64,000 bases of DNA, taken from positions 1-64,000 of the forward strand of contig PTKH01000001.1 in NCBI GenBank assembly GCA_002937655.1. Direction: 5' to 3'. The notes under the pieces were generated by a model. The model worked only from the letters and a program-made list of their open reading frames with translations. It ran no database searches and had not been told where the DNA came from. The translations under genes and the position numbers were made by a program. Positions 37,951 through 47,948 of this stretch are shown here, one piece after another. Position 1 is the stretch's first letter, and each line of letters starts with the position of its first letter. The DNA is from Alphaproteobacteria bacterium MarineAlpha9_Bin3 (GTDB taxonomy: Bacteria; Pseudomonadota; Alphaproteobacteria; TMED109).

Positions 37951-38619
37951 TTGAATAACAATTATAGTAAACAGTTGATTTTAAATCTTAGAACTTTACC
38001 TTCAATGGGCAGAGGAGATTATATAGTTAGTCAAATAAATGAGGAGGCTGTTGCTTGGCTTGATACTTGGCCAAAATGGCCATCTTTAGGATTAATAATT
38101 TGTGGCCCTTATGGTTGTGGAAAAAGTCATTTAGCATCAGCACTACAAACTATATCCAATGGTTTTATTATTGAAGCACAAAATTTAACTGAAAGTAAGC
38201 TAAGAAAACTTGTAGAAAATAAATGTTTAATTATAGAGGATATTCATAAATATAAATCTGAAAGATTATTATTTCATATATATAATATGATGGTTGAGAG
38301 GAATCATAATTTAATGTTTACTTCAAATATATCAGTTTCTGATATTGATTTTAAATTACCAGACTTAAAATCAAGATTATTATCTATGCCTCGCATTAAT
38401 ATTGGACTACCAGATGATGATTTATTAAAAAGTTTAATGCTAAAACAATTTTCAGATAAAGGAGTATTAGTAGATTTTGAAGTAGTTGATTACCTTATTA
38501 AAAGAATAGATAGATCATTTGAGTCTATTATAAAAATGGTTTCTGAAATTAATAACCATTCATTGGAAAAATCTAAAAAAATTACTATACCTTTTATAAA
38601 AAAAGTACTTAAATTATAA
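37951..38619 (+). CDS. hdaA: DnaA regulatory inactivator HdaA (Hda-like AAA+ protein)
   Basis: HdaA works with the beta clamp to stimulate ATP hydrolysis by DnaA and limit re-initiation. The 222-residue AAA+ protein has Walker A GPYGCGKSH (52-60), Walker B CLIIEDIHKY, and a sensor-type PDLKSRLLSMPRINIGLPDD segment. The clamp-binding motif near the N-terminus is QLILNL. The start is a TTG at 37951 (no ATG is available in frame before the Walker A region). Position after the DUF2066 and AI-2E genes matches Alphaproteobacteria. Confidence 0.88.
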   Translation: MNNNYSKQLILNLRTLPSMGRGDYIVSQINEEAVAWLDTWPKWPSLGLIICGPYGCGKSHLASALQTISNGFIIEAQNLTESKLRKLVENKCLIIEDIHKYKSERLLFHIYNMMVERNHNLMFTSNISVSDIDFKLPDLKSRLLSMPRINIGLPDDDLLKSLMLKQFSDKGVLVDFEVVDYLIKRIDRSFESIIKMVSEINNHSLEKSKKITIPFIKKVLKL

Positions 38620-38643
38620 AAAATTAATAAGGAGAGTTTAGAA

Positions 38644-39423
38644 ATGGAAATGGGTATTAAAGGTAAAAAAGCAATAGTTTGTGCATCTAGCAGAGGTTTA
38701 GGAAAGGGATGTGCATTAGCATTGGCAGAAGAAGGTGTAGAATTAGTAATTAATGGAAGGAATGAAGAAGTCTTATCCTCTACTGCAAATGAAATAAGAG
38801 AAAAATTCGGAGTTAATGTTACAGAGTTTTGTGCCGATATAACTATAAAGGATCAACAAGATAAACTTATAGAGCTCTGTCCAAATCCAGATATTTTAGT
38901 TAATAATGCCGGAGGGCCACCTCCAGGAGATTTTAGGGATTGGGATAGAGATGATTGGACAAATGCTTGTATAGCAAACATGTTTACTCCAATTGAATTA
39001 ATTAAGGCCTATGTTGATGGAATGCAAGATAGAAAATTTGGCAGAATTATTAATATTACTTCTAGTTCTGTAAAGGCTCCTATTGATATCTTAGGTTTAT
39101 CCAATGGAGCAAGAAGTGGATTAACTGGTTTTGTAGCTGGTATTGCTAGAAAAACAGTAATAAATAATGTTACTATTAATTCTATTTTGCCAGGGCCATT
39201 TGATACAGATAGATTAAGAAATAGTTTTAAATTTGTATCTGATAAAACAGGAAAAAGTATTGAAGAAGTAAGAAATGCCAGAGCAGCTGAAAACCCATCC
39301 GGTAGATTTGGTACTCCAAGTGAATTTGGTGCTGCATGTGCTTACCTGTGTAGTATTCATGCTGGATATATAACAGGTCAAAACTTATTAATCGATGGAG
39401 GAGGATATCCTGGTACTTATTAA
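38644..39423 (+). CDS. SDR family oxidoreductase
   Basis: A 259-residue short-chain dehydrogenase with the cofactor motif CASSRGLGKGCA (a variant of TGxxxGxG), NNAGGPPPG, and an ITSSSVKAPIDILGLSNGARSGL stretch. In place of the classical YxxxK there is no Tyr-x3-Lys; Asn-Gly-Ala-Arg is found instead, which is typical of a divergent SDR subgroup related to 3-oxoacyl-ACP reductase-like proteins. The substrate is unknown. It is preceded by GGAGAG and 25 bp after hdaA, and runs to within 7 bp of convergent rnd. Confidence 0.85.
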   Translation: MEMGIKGKKAIVCASSRGLGKGCALALAEEGVELVINGRNEEVLSSTANEIREKFGVNVTEFCADITIKDQQDKLIELCPNPDILVNNAGGPPPGDFRDWDRDDWTNACIANMFTPIELIKAYVDGMQDRKFGRIINITSSSVKAPIDILGLSNGARSGLTGFVAGIARKTVINNVTINSILPGPFDTDRLRNSFKFVSDKTGKSIEEVRNARAAENPSGRFGTPSEFGAACAYLCSIHAGYITGQNLLIDGGGYPGTY

Positions 39424-39430
39424 AAGTTAT

Positions 39431-40561
39431 TTAATCTATAATTACTGCTCCATTTTTAATTTTAAGACTAAGTTTGCCTTCCATTAATTCTAGGGCTGCA
39501 GAGCCAAATATTTTGTGTCGCCAGCCTTTAAGAGACTTTACATCTTTTTCACCTAGAGCTATTTGTTTTATGTCTTCTTTATTAGCTATGAGAAGGGGTG
39601 AGATATTGTGTTTTTCAGCACAACTTTGTAATATAATTTTTAAAATATCGGTTATAGCTTTTGAAGGCGTATTAGCATTATTATTAATACTTTTTTTATC
39701 TTTATTATTTTTTCCTACCTTAATACTTTTTAAGATTAAATTTTTATAAGAATTATCAATATTTTTTATATTTATTCCCCTTAAATTATCAAAATTTTTA
39801 ATATTAATGGGAGGGTTTTTAGATAATTTTATTACAATATCATCTCTAAATATTTTATTTCTGGGTAAATTATATTTTTTTGCAATTTCTTCTCTTAATT
39901 TTGCAATTTCTTTAAAAATTGACATAGTTTCAATATTGGAACTATAAAACTTTATTCTTTTCCAAGCATTATTAGAGTTTATTTTATATAAATTCAAATC
40001 GTTAAACTTATTTAATTCTTCTTTTATCCAGTTTGTTCTTTTATTTTTTTCCATATTGGCTTTTAAATATAAATATATTTTAGAAAGATGAGTTACATCA
40101 GAAATAGCATAGTTTATTTGTTTTTTATTTAATGGACGATTTTCCCAATTTGTAAAACGAACACTTTTATCCAATTTAATTTTTACTATTTTATTAACTA
40201 AAGACTCATAACTTGCTGAGTCACCATATCCACATGTCATAGCAGCAGATTGGGTATCAAATATAGGTTTAGGTATTGTTTTTAAAATATTAAAAAATAT
40301 TTCAAAGTCTTGTCTTGGAGAATGTAATACTTTTAATATTTTTTTATTTAGAAACAAGTCAAATATTGGGTTTAAGTTAATATTATCTGCTAATGGATCT
40401 ATCGCCCATCCATTACCTTTTGAGTCTCCAATTTGTATTAAACATAATTTTGGATAATAATATTTTTCTCTAATAAACTCAGTATCTACACATATAAATT
40501 TTTCATCCTGTAGTTTTTTACAGAGATCTTCTACATCATGCGATTTAGTTAAAATAGTCAT
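39431..40561 (-). CDS. rnd: Ribonuclease D
   Basis: A DEDD-family 3'-5' exoribonuclease involved in tRNA 3'-end maturation. Motifs are FICVDTEFIREKYYYPKLCLIQ (DxE), KVLHSPRQDFEIFF (Asp of Exo II), and NYAISDVTHLSKIY (Yx3D of Exo III), followed by an HRDC domain. I start at ATG 40561 (376 residues, MTILTKSHDVEDLC) because the upstream 17 residues in the track are hydrophobic filler without family similarity. Divergent from aspS, as in other alphaproteobacteria. Confidence 0.93.
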   Translation of the reverse strand: MTILTKSHDVEDLCKKLQDEKFICVDTEFIREKYYYPKLCLIQIGDSKGNGWAIDPLADNINLNPIFDLFLNKKILKVLHSPRQDFEIFFNILKTIPKPIFDTQSAAMTCGYGDSASYESLVNKIVKIKLDKSVRFTNWENRPLNKKQINYAISDVTHLSKIYLYLKANMEKNKRTNWIKEELNKFNDLNLYKINSNNAWKRIKFYSSNIETMSIFKEIAKLREEIAKKYNLPRNKIFRDDIVIKLSKNPPINIKNFDNLRGINIKNIDNSYKNLILKSIKVGKNNKDKKSINNNANTPSKAITDILKIILQSCAEKHNISPLLIANKEDIKQIALGEKDVKSLKGWRHKIFGSAALELMEGKLSLKIKNGAVIID

Positions 40562-40687
40562 TTCTATAGAAATAACATTAGAAACGTATATTATCAACAT
40601 AACTAAATACATTTTGGTTTGAAATTTTTATAATTTTGTCTAAAAGGTATATTATTATATAACAATTAACTTATGAAGGATACTTAT

Positions 40688-42466
40688 ATGCATCTTTATC
40701 GCTCACATAATTGTGGAGAGCTTACTTCTAATAATGTCGATAATATTGTTAAATTATCTGGATGGGTTGATAGAAAAAGAGACCATGGAGGCTTACTATT
40801 TATTGATTTAAGAGATCACTTTGGAATCATTCAAATAGTTATAGATAGCGATAATAAATTTTTTAAATTATGTGAAGATACTAGGTTAGAAAGCGTGATT
40901 ACAGTTACAGGAAAAGTTGTTAAGAGGACAGAGGATTTAATTAATAAAAAACTTTCTACTGGAGAAATAGAGGTATCTGTAGAAGATTATATTATTGAGT
41001 CTTCATCTGATGTATTACCTATGCCAGTATCCGGAGAACACGACTTAGGAGAAGAAGTAAGGTTAAAGAATAGATTTCTCGATTTAAGAAGGTCTTCAAT
41101 GCAAAATAATATGATTTTGAGATCAAAAATTATATCTTCTATCAGAAAAAAAATGACGGCCTCAGGATTTCATGAATTTCAAACTCCAATTTTAACTGCA
41201 TCCTCTCCAGAGGGTGCAAGAGATTTTTTGGTGCCATCACGTTTAAATCCAGGAAAGTTCTATGCCTTACCCCAGGCTCCTCAGCAATTTAAACAACTAA
41301 TAATGGCATCCGGGTTTGATCGATATTTTCAAATTGCCCCCTGCTTTAGAGATGAGGATGCCAGAGCTGATAGAAGTCCGGGAGAATTCTATCAATTAGA
41401 TATGGAAATGGCTTTTGCTACTCAAGAGGATGTATTTAGTACAATTGAACCTGTATTGTCAGAAGTTTTCAAAGAGTTTTCAGACTGGGATATAACTTCT
41501 AATCCATTTCCAAGAATTACTTATAAAGATGCAATGTTAAAATATGGTACAGATAAACCAGATTTGAGAAATCCATTAATAATATGTGATGTTACAGAAG
41601 CCTTTTTACATGAAGGAGTAACTTTTAATGCATTTAAAGAGCAGATTAATAAGGGGGCAGTAGTAAGAGCTATTTCTGCTTTTAATGTGTCTGATAAACC
41701 TCGATCATTTTTTGATAAATTAAATTCTTGGGCACAAGGAGAGTCTCAGCCAGGTCTAGGTTATATATTATTAAGTGATGGAGAGGCTAAAGGGCCTATT
41801 GGTAAATTTTTATCTGAAGATGCTATTGAAATTATAAAAGATAAAGCTAATGCAAAAGATGGAGATGCAGTATTTTTTGTTTGTAATAAAGTTAGAGAAG
41901 CAGAGAGCTTTTCTGGTAAGGCAAGAATGAAAATAGCAGAAGATCTGGATATAATTGAAAAAAATGTTTTTAAATTTTGTTGGACTGTAGACTTTCCTAT
42001 GTATGAAATGGATGAGTCAACAAATTCAATCATATTTAGTCATAATCCTTTCTCTATGCCTCAAGGAGGAATGGAAGCTCTTAATAATAAAGATCCATTA
42101 GATATTTTAGCATGGCAGTATGATATTATTTGCAATGGTATTGAGTTATCTTCAGGAGCTATTAGAAATCATAGACCTGATATAATGGAAAAGGCTTTTA
42201 GTATAGCAGGTTATTCGCCAGAGGATTTAAAAAGTAGATTTGGAGCTCTTTATAACGCTTTTAAGTATGGGGCACCTCCACATGGAGGAATAGCCCCTGG
42301 AATAGATAGAATAGTTATGCTTTTAGCAAATGAGCCTAATATTAGAGAAGTAATAATGTTTCCAATGAACCAACAAGCCCAAGACTTATTAATGGATGCT
42401 CCTTCTACAATTAGTAATGATCAATTAAAAGAACTTTCATTAAAACTAAGTAAATTAGGTAAATAA
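40688..42466 (+). CDS. aspS: Aspartyl-tRNA synthetase
   Basis: A bacterial-type class II synthetase with an N-terminal OB-fold anticodon domain ([17 protein letters not shown]), class II motif 2 [15 protein letters not shown], a GAD insertion (residues ~280-400), and motif 3 [13 protein letters not shown] start at ATG 40688 (592 residues): GAAGGA is seven bases upstream, whereas the track's ATG at 40673 overlaps that site. Whether it is discriminating or also charges tRNA-Asn cannot be judged. It ends at exactly the base next to the stop of the convergent reductase. Confidence 0.97.
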   Translation: MHLYRSHNCGELTSNNVDNIVKLSGWVDRKRDHGGLLFIDLRDHFGIIQIVIDSDNKFFKLCEDTRLESVITVTGKVVKRTEDLINKKLSTGEIEVSVEDYIIESSSDVLPMPVSGEHDLGEEVRLKNRFLDLRRSSMQNNMILRSKIISSIRKKMTASGFHEFQTPILTASSPEGARDFLVPSRLNPGKFYALPQAPQQFKQLIMASGFDRYFQIAPCFRDEDARADRSPGEFYQLDMEMAFATQEDVFSTIEPVLSEVFKEFSDWDITSNPFPRITYKDAMLKYGTDKPDLRNPLIICDVTEAFLHEGVTFNAFKEQINKGAVVRAISAFNVSDKPRSFFDKLNSWAQGESQPGLGYILLSDGEAKGPIGKFLSEDAIEIIKDKANAKDGDAVFFVCNKVREAESFSGKARMKIAEDLDIIEKNVFKFCWTVDFPMYEMDESTNSIIFSHNPFSMPQGGMEALNNKDPLDILAWQYDIICNGIELSSGAIRNHRPDIMEKAFSIAGYSPEDLKSRFGALYNAFKYGAPPHGGIAPGIDRIVMLLANEPNIREVIMFPMNQQAQDLLMDAPSTISNDQLKELSLKLSKLGK

Positions 42467-43474
42467 TTATTCTGAAACTTTTATTAGTAATTTACCAAAG
42501 TTTTTTCCATTCATAAGTCCAATAAATGCTTTAGGAGCATTTTCAAGACCTTCTACAACATCTTCTTTATATATAATTTTACCTTCATTAATCCATTTTG
42601 CCATTCTCTCAATGGCAATATGATATTTTTGAGCGAATTGAAATACTAAAAACCCTTCGGTTGTTGATTGATTAGTAAGCATTGCTCTATGAGTTCTTAA
42701 GCCAGGCTCAGGAGCTGTTAGATTATACTGAGAGATAACCCCACAAACAGCAACTCTCGCATAATTAGCAAGTTTGTTTATTACTGAATCAGTAATACTT
42801 CCTCCAACGTTATCAAAATAAACATTTACGCCTTTGGGACAGTACTTATCAAGCATATCGTCAACGTTTTCATTTTTGTAGTCAATAGCGGCATCAAAAT
42901 TAAGAGTGTTTAATAAAAAATCACATTTTTCTTTTCCTCCAGCTATTCCCACCACATGGCACCCAGCGATTTTAGCAATTTGTCCAACTAGTTGTCCTAC
43001 TGCTCCAGAAGCTGCTGATACTACAACAGTATCTCCTGGAATTGGTTTGCCTACATGTAAAAGTCCAAAAAATGCAGTCATGCCTGGCATACCCAAAACA
43101 CCTACTGCAGTTTGGATAGGAGCTAAATCTGGGTTTATTTTTCTTATAGAAGCAGGAGTTGCAATAGCATATTCTTGCCATCCTAGCGTAAAACCTTCAA
43201 CTATATCGCCTTCTTTGTATTCGGTATTTTCTGATTTCACTACTCTTCCTACTGCTCCACCTATAATTACATCACCTTCATTTAATGATGCAGCATAACT
43301 TTTTGCTTTACTCATTCTACCTCTCATGTAAGGGTCTAGCGATAACCATAGTATTTTAATTAGTATCTCTCCATGTCTGATATCCGGAATAATACTTTCT
43401 ATAATTTCGAAGTTTTCTAATTCAGGCATTCCTACAGGTCTGGTTTTCATTATAATTTGTTTATTTACACTCAT
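42467..43474 (-). CDS. NADP-dependent oxidoreductase, MDR superfamily
   Basis: A zinc-free medium-chain reductase like the curcumin/leukotriene B4 reductase group. It carries LDPYMRGRMSKAKSYA, the Rossmann motif VVSAASGAVGQLVGQIAK, and INEGKIIYKEDVVEGLENAPKAF (each typical of the CurA-type family). I start at ATG 43474 (335 residues) because AAAGGA lies eight bases upstream, between the track's start 43495 and this ATG. It probably reduces the C=C bond of an enone or enal. It abuts aspS on the opposite strand. Confidence 0.9.
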   Translation of the reverse strand: MSVNKQIIMKTRPVGMPELENFEIIESIIPDIRHGEILIKILWLSLDPYMRGRMSKAKSYAASLNEGDVIIGGAVGRVVKSENTEYKEGDIVEGFTLGWQEYAIATPASIRKINPDLAPIQTAVGVLGMPGMTAFFGLLHVGKPIPGDTVVVSAASGAVGQLVGQIAKIAGCHVVGIAGGKEKCDFLLNTLNFDAAIDYKNENVDDMLDKYCPKGVNVYFDNVGGSITDSVINKLANYARVAVCGVISQYNLTAPEPGLRTHRAMLTNQSTTEGFLVFQFAQKYHIAIERMAKWINEGKIIYKEDVVEGLENAPKAFIGLMNGKNFGKLLIKVSE

Positions 43475-43524
43475 TTTAAATTTCCTTTCATCCATATGTT
43501 ATTAGTTTTATTTCTTTAAATTTT

Positions 43525-44517
43525 TTAAAAATCTTTTATTGGAGAGCTAGCCTTTGCTATTATATTTTTTTCCATTCTTCCAGATATGTATGCATTTCTT
43601 CCAGAAATAACGGCTTGTTTCATGGCCTCTGCCATTAGTATAGGATTACGAGCTTTAGCTATGGCTGAATTTACTAAAACACCATCACACCCCATTTCCA
43701 TCGCAATACATGCATCAGATGCTGTGCCAAGACCAGCATCAACAATAACTGGTACTGAGCAATTATCTATTATAATTTTAATATTTAATTTATTTTGGAT
43801 CCCTAAACCTGATCCTATAGGAGAACCTAAAGGCATTATAGCTGAGCAACCATTTTCTTCTAACTTTTTTGCTAGAATAGGGTCATCAGTGCAATAAGCC
43901 ATAACTTTAAATCCTTCTTTAACTAGAATTTTTGAAGCTTTAATAGTTTCTATCATATTGGGATAAAGTGTTTTATCATCTCCAAGAACTTCAAGCTTTA
44001 CTAAATTCCAGCCTCCTGCCTCGCGTGCTAAATTTAAAACTCTTATAGCCTCTTCAGCATTATAACAACCTGCTGTATTTGGTAAATAAGTATATTTATT
44101 TGGGTTTATTATATCAGTTATCATTGGTTCATTAGGGTCGGATATATTAGTCCTTCTGACCGCAACAGTAATAATTTCTGACTCAGCTATTTCCAAAGCT
44201 TTAAGGTTTTCCTCAAAGCTTTCAAATTTTCCACTTCCCATGATTAATCGAGATTTATACTCTTTACCAGCTATTATAAGAGATTCTTTAGTGTTGATGT
44301 GATTTCCTCCACCTATAAAGTTTACTATTTCAATTTGATCATTAGCTTCTATTATGTGTGAATGATAGTCTGATTTATTAATTATTACTCTATTTATCTC
44401 AATTGCAATATTCTTTTTATTTAATTTAAGTAAATGAAGCAGTTTTTCAATGGATTGAGAAGTCTGTATTTTTTTAACTTCGCCGTTAATATGTATATTT
44501 ATTTCTTTTGCAGACAT
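43525..44517 (-). CDS. thiG: Fused ThiS-ThiG: sulfur carrier and thiazole synthase
   Basis: A 330-residue fusion of two thiamine-pathway proteins. Residues 1-~70 are ThiS-like (beta-grasp: [13 protein letters not shown]...[11 protein letters not shown]), ending in the Gly-Gly at 69-70, which in free ThiS is the C-terminus that becomes a thiocarboxylate. The chain continues through a short linker to ThiG, with [18 protein letters not shown] and the Schiff-base Lys174 in [11 protein letters not shown]. ThiG makes the thiazole phosphate from DXP, dehydroglycine (or glycine imine) and the ThiS sulfur. Such fusions are known in some proteobacteria. No TPP riboswitch is seen upstream. Confidence 0.92.
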   Translation of the reverse strand: MSAKEINIHINGEVKKIQTSQSIEKLLHLLKLNKKNIAIEINRVIINKSDYHSHIIEANDQIEIVNFIGGGNHINTKESLIIAGKEYKSRLIMGSGKFESFEENLKALEIAESEIITVAVRRTNISDPNEPMITDIINPNKYTYLPNTAGCYNAEEAIRVLNLAREAGGWNLVKLEVLGDDKTLYPNMIETIKASKILVKEGFKVMAYCTDDPILAKKLEENGCSAIMPLGSPIGSGLGIQNKLNIKIIIDNCSVPVIVDAGLGTASDACIAMEMGCDGVLVNSAIAKARNPILMAEAMKQAVISGRNAYISGRMEKNIIAKASSPIKDF

Positions 44518-44624
44518 ATTATATTTTTTTCATTTCTTTTTTATTTATATTTATAATGTATATTATTAAGGAATAAATATATATTAAATGGATATATTTA
44601 TAAATACTATTATAAGGATATTTT

Positions 44625-45080
44625 GTGAATAATATAAAGAAAATTTTAGTTCTAAATGGGCCCAATTTAAATTTACTAGGAAGAAGAGAGCCTAAAATAT
44701 ATGGTAATATAAGTTTAAGTGAAATAGAAAATAATTTACTTAGTTTACAAAATAAATTATCTGTTAAAATTGATTGTATTCAAAGCAATAATGAAGGAGA
44801 ACTTATCAATATAGTTCAAGAAGCTAATGAGAAATATTCTGGTATGATTATAAATGCTGGAGGTTATTCGCATACTTCTATTGCCTTAATGGACGCTTTA
44901 AAATTTTTTGGAAGACCTATTATAGAAGTCCATATGTCAAATATATATATAAGAGAAAATTTTAGACATATATCCTACATTTCTAAAGTTGCAAATGGAA
45001 GTATATGCGGGTTTGGAGCAGAAGGGTATGAAATGGCAATAAATTGTATTATAAAATTAATAGATGTAGATTATAATTAA
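44625..45080 (+). CDS. aroQ: 3-dehydroquinate dehydratase, type II
   Basis: Converts 3-dehydroquinate to 3-dehydroshikimate in the shikimate pathway. The 151-residue protein starts VLNGPNLNLLGRREPKIYG with the catalytic Arg and Tyr, continues with NAGGYSHTSIAL and EVHMSNIYIRENFRH. The start is GTG at 44625, with AAGGA at the right distance upstream. It is followed by accB after 15 bp; the aroQ-accB-accC order is common in proteobacteria. Confidence 0.97.
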   Translation: MNNIKKILVLNGPNLNLLGRREPKIYGNISLSEIENNLLSLQNKLSVKIDCIQSNNEGELINIVQEANEKYSGMIINAGGYSHTSIALMDALKFFGRPIIEVHMSNIYIRENFRHISYISKVANGSICGFGAEGYEMAINCIIKLIDVDYN

Positions 45081-45095
45081 TGTTAGGAGAATTGC

Positions 45096-45551
45096 ATGGG
45101 CAAAATATCTATAGATAAATCATTAATCAAAGATCTTTCAGATCTCATAAATGAAAATAATTTATCTGAAATTACTGTAACCCAAGGAAGAAATTCAGTT
45201 AAGGTAGCAAGAAATATTATTTCTAGCGGTCCTATTGTGAGTCATTCAAATATTGTTCAATCTGATGATGATATAAATAATAAAGTAATTAAAGAAACAA
45301 ATTTAGATCATCCTGGTACTGTAAAGTCCCCAATGGTAGGTACTATATATTTAGCTTCTTCTCCAGAAGCTAAGCCATTTATAACAGTTGGGCAAAGTGT
45401 TAAAGAGGGTGATCAACTATTTATAATTGAGGCTATGAAAACTATGAATCCAGTCAAATCTCCTTTTGCTGGTACAGTTAAAGAAATAATTGTAAAAAAT
45501 GAAATGTCAGTTGAATTTGATGAAGCTCTAGTAATAATAGATATTAGTTAA
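45096..45551 (+). CDS. accB: Biotin carboxyl carrier protein of acetyl-CoA carboxylase
   Basis: AccB carries carboxybiotin between biotin carboxylase and carboxyltransferase. Of 151 residues the C-terminal ~80 form the biotinyl domain, with Lys115 in EAMKTMNPVKSP as the biotinylation site and PMVGTIYLASSPEA as the opening thumb-like segment. The N-terminal helix and a Ser/Asp/Asn-rich linker precede it. AGGAGA precedes the ATG. accC follows after 11 bp. Confidence 0.97.
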   Translation: MGKISIDKSLIKDLSDLINENNLSEITVTQGRNSVKVARNIISSGPIVSHSNIVQSDDDINNKVIKETNLDHPGTVKSPMVGTIYLASSPEAKPFITVGQSVKEGDQLFIIEAMKTMNPVKSPFAGTVKEIIVKNEMSVEFDEALVIIDIS

Positions 45552-45562
45552 AGTATAATATT

Positions 45563-46906
45563 GTGATAAAGAAAGTTTTAATAGCTAATAGGGGTGAAAT
45601 AGCTCTAAGAATAATTAGGGCGTGTAAAGAATTGAATTTAAGAACTGTTGCGGTACATTCTACAGTAGATTCAAATGCAATGCATGTAAGGCTTGCTAAT
45701 GAAAGTGTTTGTATTGGCCCTCCTTCAGCTTCTAAAAGTTATTTAAATATTGCTGCAATTCTCTCGGCTGCAGAAGTAAGTGGGGCGGACGCAATACATC
45801 CTGGATATGGTTTTCTATCAGAGAATGCTAAATTTGCAGAAATAGTTAATGAACATGGTCTAATATTTATTGGACCTAAATCTGAGCATATTTCTGAAAT
45901 GGGAGATAAGGTATCTGCAAGAACTGCCATGCAAAAACTTGGAATTCCTCTTGTTCCAGGCTCAGATGGGGCTATTAAAGATTTAAAGGAGTTAAAAAAA
46001 GTAGCAAAAGAAGTTGGTTTTCCAATTTTAATTAAAGCTGCTTCAGGTGGAGGTGGTAAAGGGATGAAAGTAGCTGAAAGACCTGCGGATTTAGAAGAGG
46101 CCTGGAATTTAGCTCGTTCAGAAGCTAAATCTGGATTTGGGGATGATACTGTATATCTTGAGAGGTATTTAGCAAATCCTAGACATATAGAATTTCAACT
46201 TTTTGCGGATTCCTATGGAAATGTAGTACATTTTGGGGAGAGAGATTGTTCATTACAAAGAAGACACCAAAAAGTTTTAGAAGAAGCTCCTTCTCCTGCG
46301 CTTAAAAAAGAAGAAAGAGATAATATTAGTAAAATTATTGTAAAAGCTGTTAAAAAATTGGGCTATCTTGGAGCAGGAACCTTTGAAATGCTTTATGAAA
46401 ATGGAGAATTTTTTTTTATAGAAATGAATACCAGAATACAAGTTGAGCATCCTATAACTGAAATGATAACAGGTTTTGATTTAGTAAAAGAGCAGATTAA
46501 TGTAGCAAGTGGAAAAAAGCTCTCTATTAAGCAAAAAGATATAAATATTAAGGGGCATTCAATAGAATGCAGAATTAATTCTGAAGATCCAAACACTTTT
46601 ATACCTAATGCGGGTACTATAAATAATTATCATACACCTGGTGGCCTTGGAATTAGAATAGACTCCGCTTTATATTCTGGTTATAAGGTTCCTCCAAACT
46701 ATGACAGCTTAATCTCTAAATTGATTGTTTATGGTAAAAATAGAGAAGAAGCTATTTTAAAATTAAAGATAGCTTTAGAAGAGTATGTGATAGATGGTAT
46801 AGACACTACTTTATCTTTACATGATAAGATAATAAGAGAAGAAAAATTTATAACTGGTGATTATGATATTAGGTGGTTAGAAAATTTTTTAGATATTAAT
46901 GACTAA
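45563..46906 (+). CDS. accC: Biotin carboxylase subunit of acetyl-CoA carboxylase
   Basis: ATP-dependent carboxylation of AccB biotin. The 447 residues begin (GTG start) IKKVLIANRGEIALRIIRAC and include the ATP-grasp loop AASGGGGKGMKV, the bicarbonate-binding EMNTRIQVEHPITEM and the RINSEDPNTFIPNAG segment. It overlaps aat by 8 bp. The length and absence of a fused biotin domain mark it as the acetyl-CoA carboxylase form rather than a propionyl- or methylcrotonyl-CoA carboxylase subunit. Confidence 0.97.
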   Translation: MIKKVLIANRGEIALRIIRACKELNLRTVAVHSTVDSNAMHVRLANESVCIGPPSASKSYLNIAAILSAAEVSGADAIHPGYGFLSENAKFAEIVNEHGLIFIGPKSEHISEMGDKVSARTAMQKLGIPLVPGSDGAIKDLKELKKVAKEVGFPILIKAASGGGGKGMKVAERPADLEEAWNLARSEAKSGFGDDTVYLERYLANPRHIEFQLFADSYGNVVHFGERDCSLQRRHQKVLEEAPSPALKKEERDNISKIIVKAVKKLGYLGAGTFEMLYENGEFFFIEMNTRIQVEHPITEMITGFDLVKEQINVASGKKLSIKQKDINIKGHSIECRINSEDPNTFIPNAGTINNYHTPGGLGIRIDSALYSGYKVPPNYDSLISKLIVYGKNREEAILKLKIALEEYVIDGIDTTLSLHDKIIREEKFITGDYDIRWLENFLDIND

Positions 46907-47573
46907 TAATCTTCCTCATAATTTTGCTAAAATAGAGTATAAAAATATATTAGATGCTTATCTCCATGGAATATTTCCCATGGCAGAAAGTTTAGATAGC
47001 TTAGATGTGTTTTGGGTTAAGCCTGTAAAAAGAGGAGTAATAGATCCATATAAAGTAAGTATCAGAAAAAAACTAAAAAGATTCATAAATACAAATCCAT
47101 TTCAAATTAAAGTCAATACTGACTTTATTGGAGTTATAGAAGGGTGTGCTGAAATTACTAATAATAGAGAAAATACTTGGATCAACCCTAGTATAAGAGA
47201 CGTTTTTATAGAGCTGCATTATAAAGGTTATGCTCATAGCATAGAATGTTACTCTAATAATATACTAGTTGGAGGATTATATGGAGTTGCGATAGGCGGA
47301 ATGTTTTTTGGTGAGAGTATGTTTAGTAGGAAGCCAAATGCAAGTAAAGTAGCTTTGTTACATTTGATAGATCGACTAAAAGTAGGAAACTTCATTTTGC
47401 TTGATACCCAATTTATAACTGATCATCTTAAAACATTGGGAGCCTTCGAAATTACTCAGGAAAAATTCATACTTATTTTAAAAAAAGCAATAAAAGTGAA
47501 TGCTGATTTTTATAAAATTGGTAATTCTGGGAATTTAGATATAAATTTATATCCTAAGTCTTCAAACTATTAA
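46899..47573 (+). CDS. aat: Leucyl/phenylalanyl-tRNA-protein transferase
   Basis: Adds Leu or Phe to proteins with N-terminal Arg or Lys, marking them for ClpS/ClpAP degradation under the N-end rule. The 224-residue protein shows AYLHGIFPMAES, WVKPVKRGVI, GGLYGVAIGGMFFGESMFS and LLDTQFITDHLKTLGA, all family-defining. It overlaps accC by 8 bp. In many alphaproteobacteria aat follows accC and faces DUF2155 and NDUFA12-like genes, as it does here. Confidence 0.94.
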   Translation: MTNNLPHNFAKIEYKNILDAYLHGIFPMAESLDSLDVFWVKPVKRGVIDPYKVSIRKKLKRFINTNPFQIKVNTDFIGVIEGCAEITNNRENTWINPSIRDVFIELHYKGYAHSIECYSNNILVGGLYGVAIGGMFFGESMFSRKPNASKVALLHLIDRLKVGNFILLDTQFITDHLKTLGAFEITQEKFILILKKAIKVNADFYKIGNSGNLDINLYPKSSNY

Positions 47574-47579
47574 ATAAAT

Positions 47580-47948
47580 TTAAAAGCAGTTTAACAGCTT
47601 AATATTATAAATAGAATGAGAAACTTGGGATAAACTTGTATTTTTAGATAAAATCCAACCTTTAAATATAAATTTATCTTTTTTCCTATCTTTTAATATG
47701 AGGTATGCAGCATAACTATTGTAATCTTGATTATCCTTAATACATTTTTTAATTAAAATATCTAAATTCTTAAATATTAAAGTACTATTTTTTGAAACTT
47801 CAATTACGTAATATTTACTAGAAATTTTATCGATAATTTTTAAAGAAGTTTTTAGATTTTCATTAGCTTTTATTTCAAAAGAAATAAATAAAAAAAATGA
47901 GAGAAGTATAATTAAATAATTAATTTTATTAAAAGAAAATATTAGAAT
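47580..47948 (-). CDS. DUF2155 family exported protein, apparent ATT start (not in ORF track)
   Basis: The minus-strand frame upstream of TAA 47580-47582 is open back to a TAA just before AAC ATT GGA. It encodes a hydrophobic signal (NYLIILLSFFLFISF), a strand TSLKIIDKISSKYYVIEVSK-like core, CIKDNQDYNSYAAYLIL, and FKGWILSKNTSLSQVSHSIYNIKLLNCF, matching DUF2155's conserved Cys, GWM, SPxL and terminal C. No ATG/GTG/TTG exists before the signal. ATT at 47948 gives 122 residues and has GGAAG seven bases upstream, overlapping the stop of the previous gene. An A7 run (47948-47954) makes a -1 frameshift the alternative. DUF2155 function is unknown. Confidence 0.72.
   Translation of the reverse strand: MLIFSFNKINYLIILLSFFLFISFEIKANENLKTSLKIIDKISSKYYVIEVSKNSTLIFKNLDILIKKCIKDNQDYNSYAAYLILKDRKKDKFIFKGWILSKNTSLSQVSHSIYNIKLLNCF

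Noticed and set aside
42906-43298. 130-aa plus-strand ORF inside the MDR reductase, also 48560..48970 inside the dsbA-like gene
   Set aside because: Both are mirror images of conserved coding sequence with Pro/Ser-rich or hydrophobic filler and no start signals.
44518-44624. TPP riboswitch before the thiS-thiG fusion
   Set aside because: No CUGAGA core or second conserved arm; the leader is AT-rich and short.
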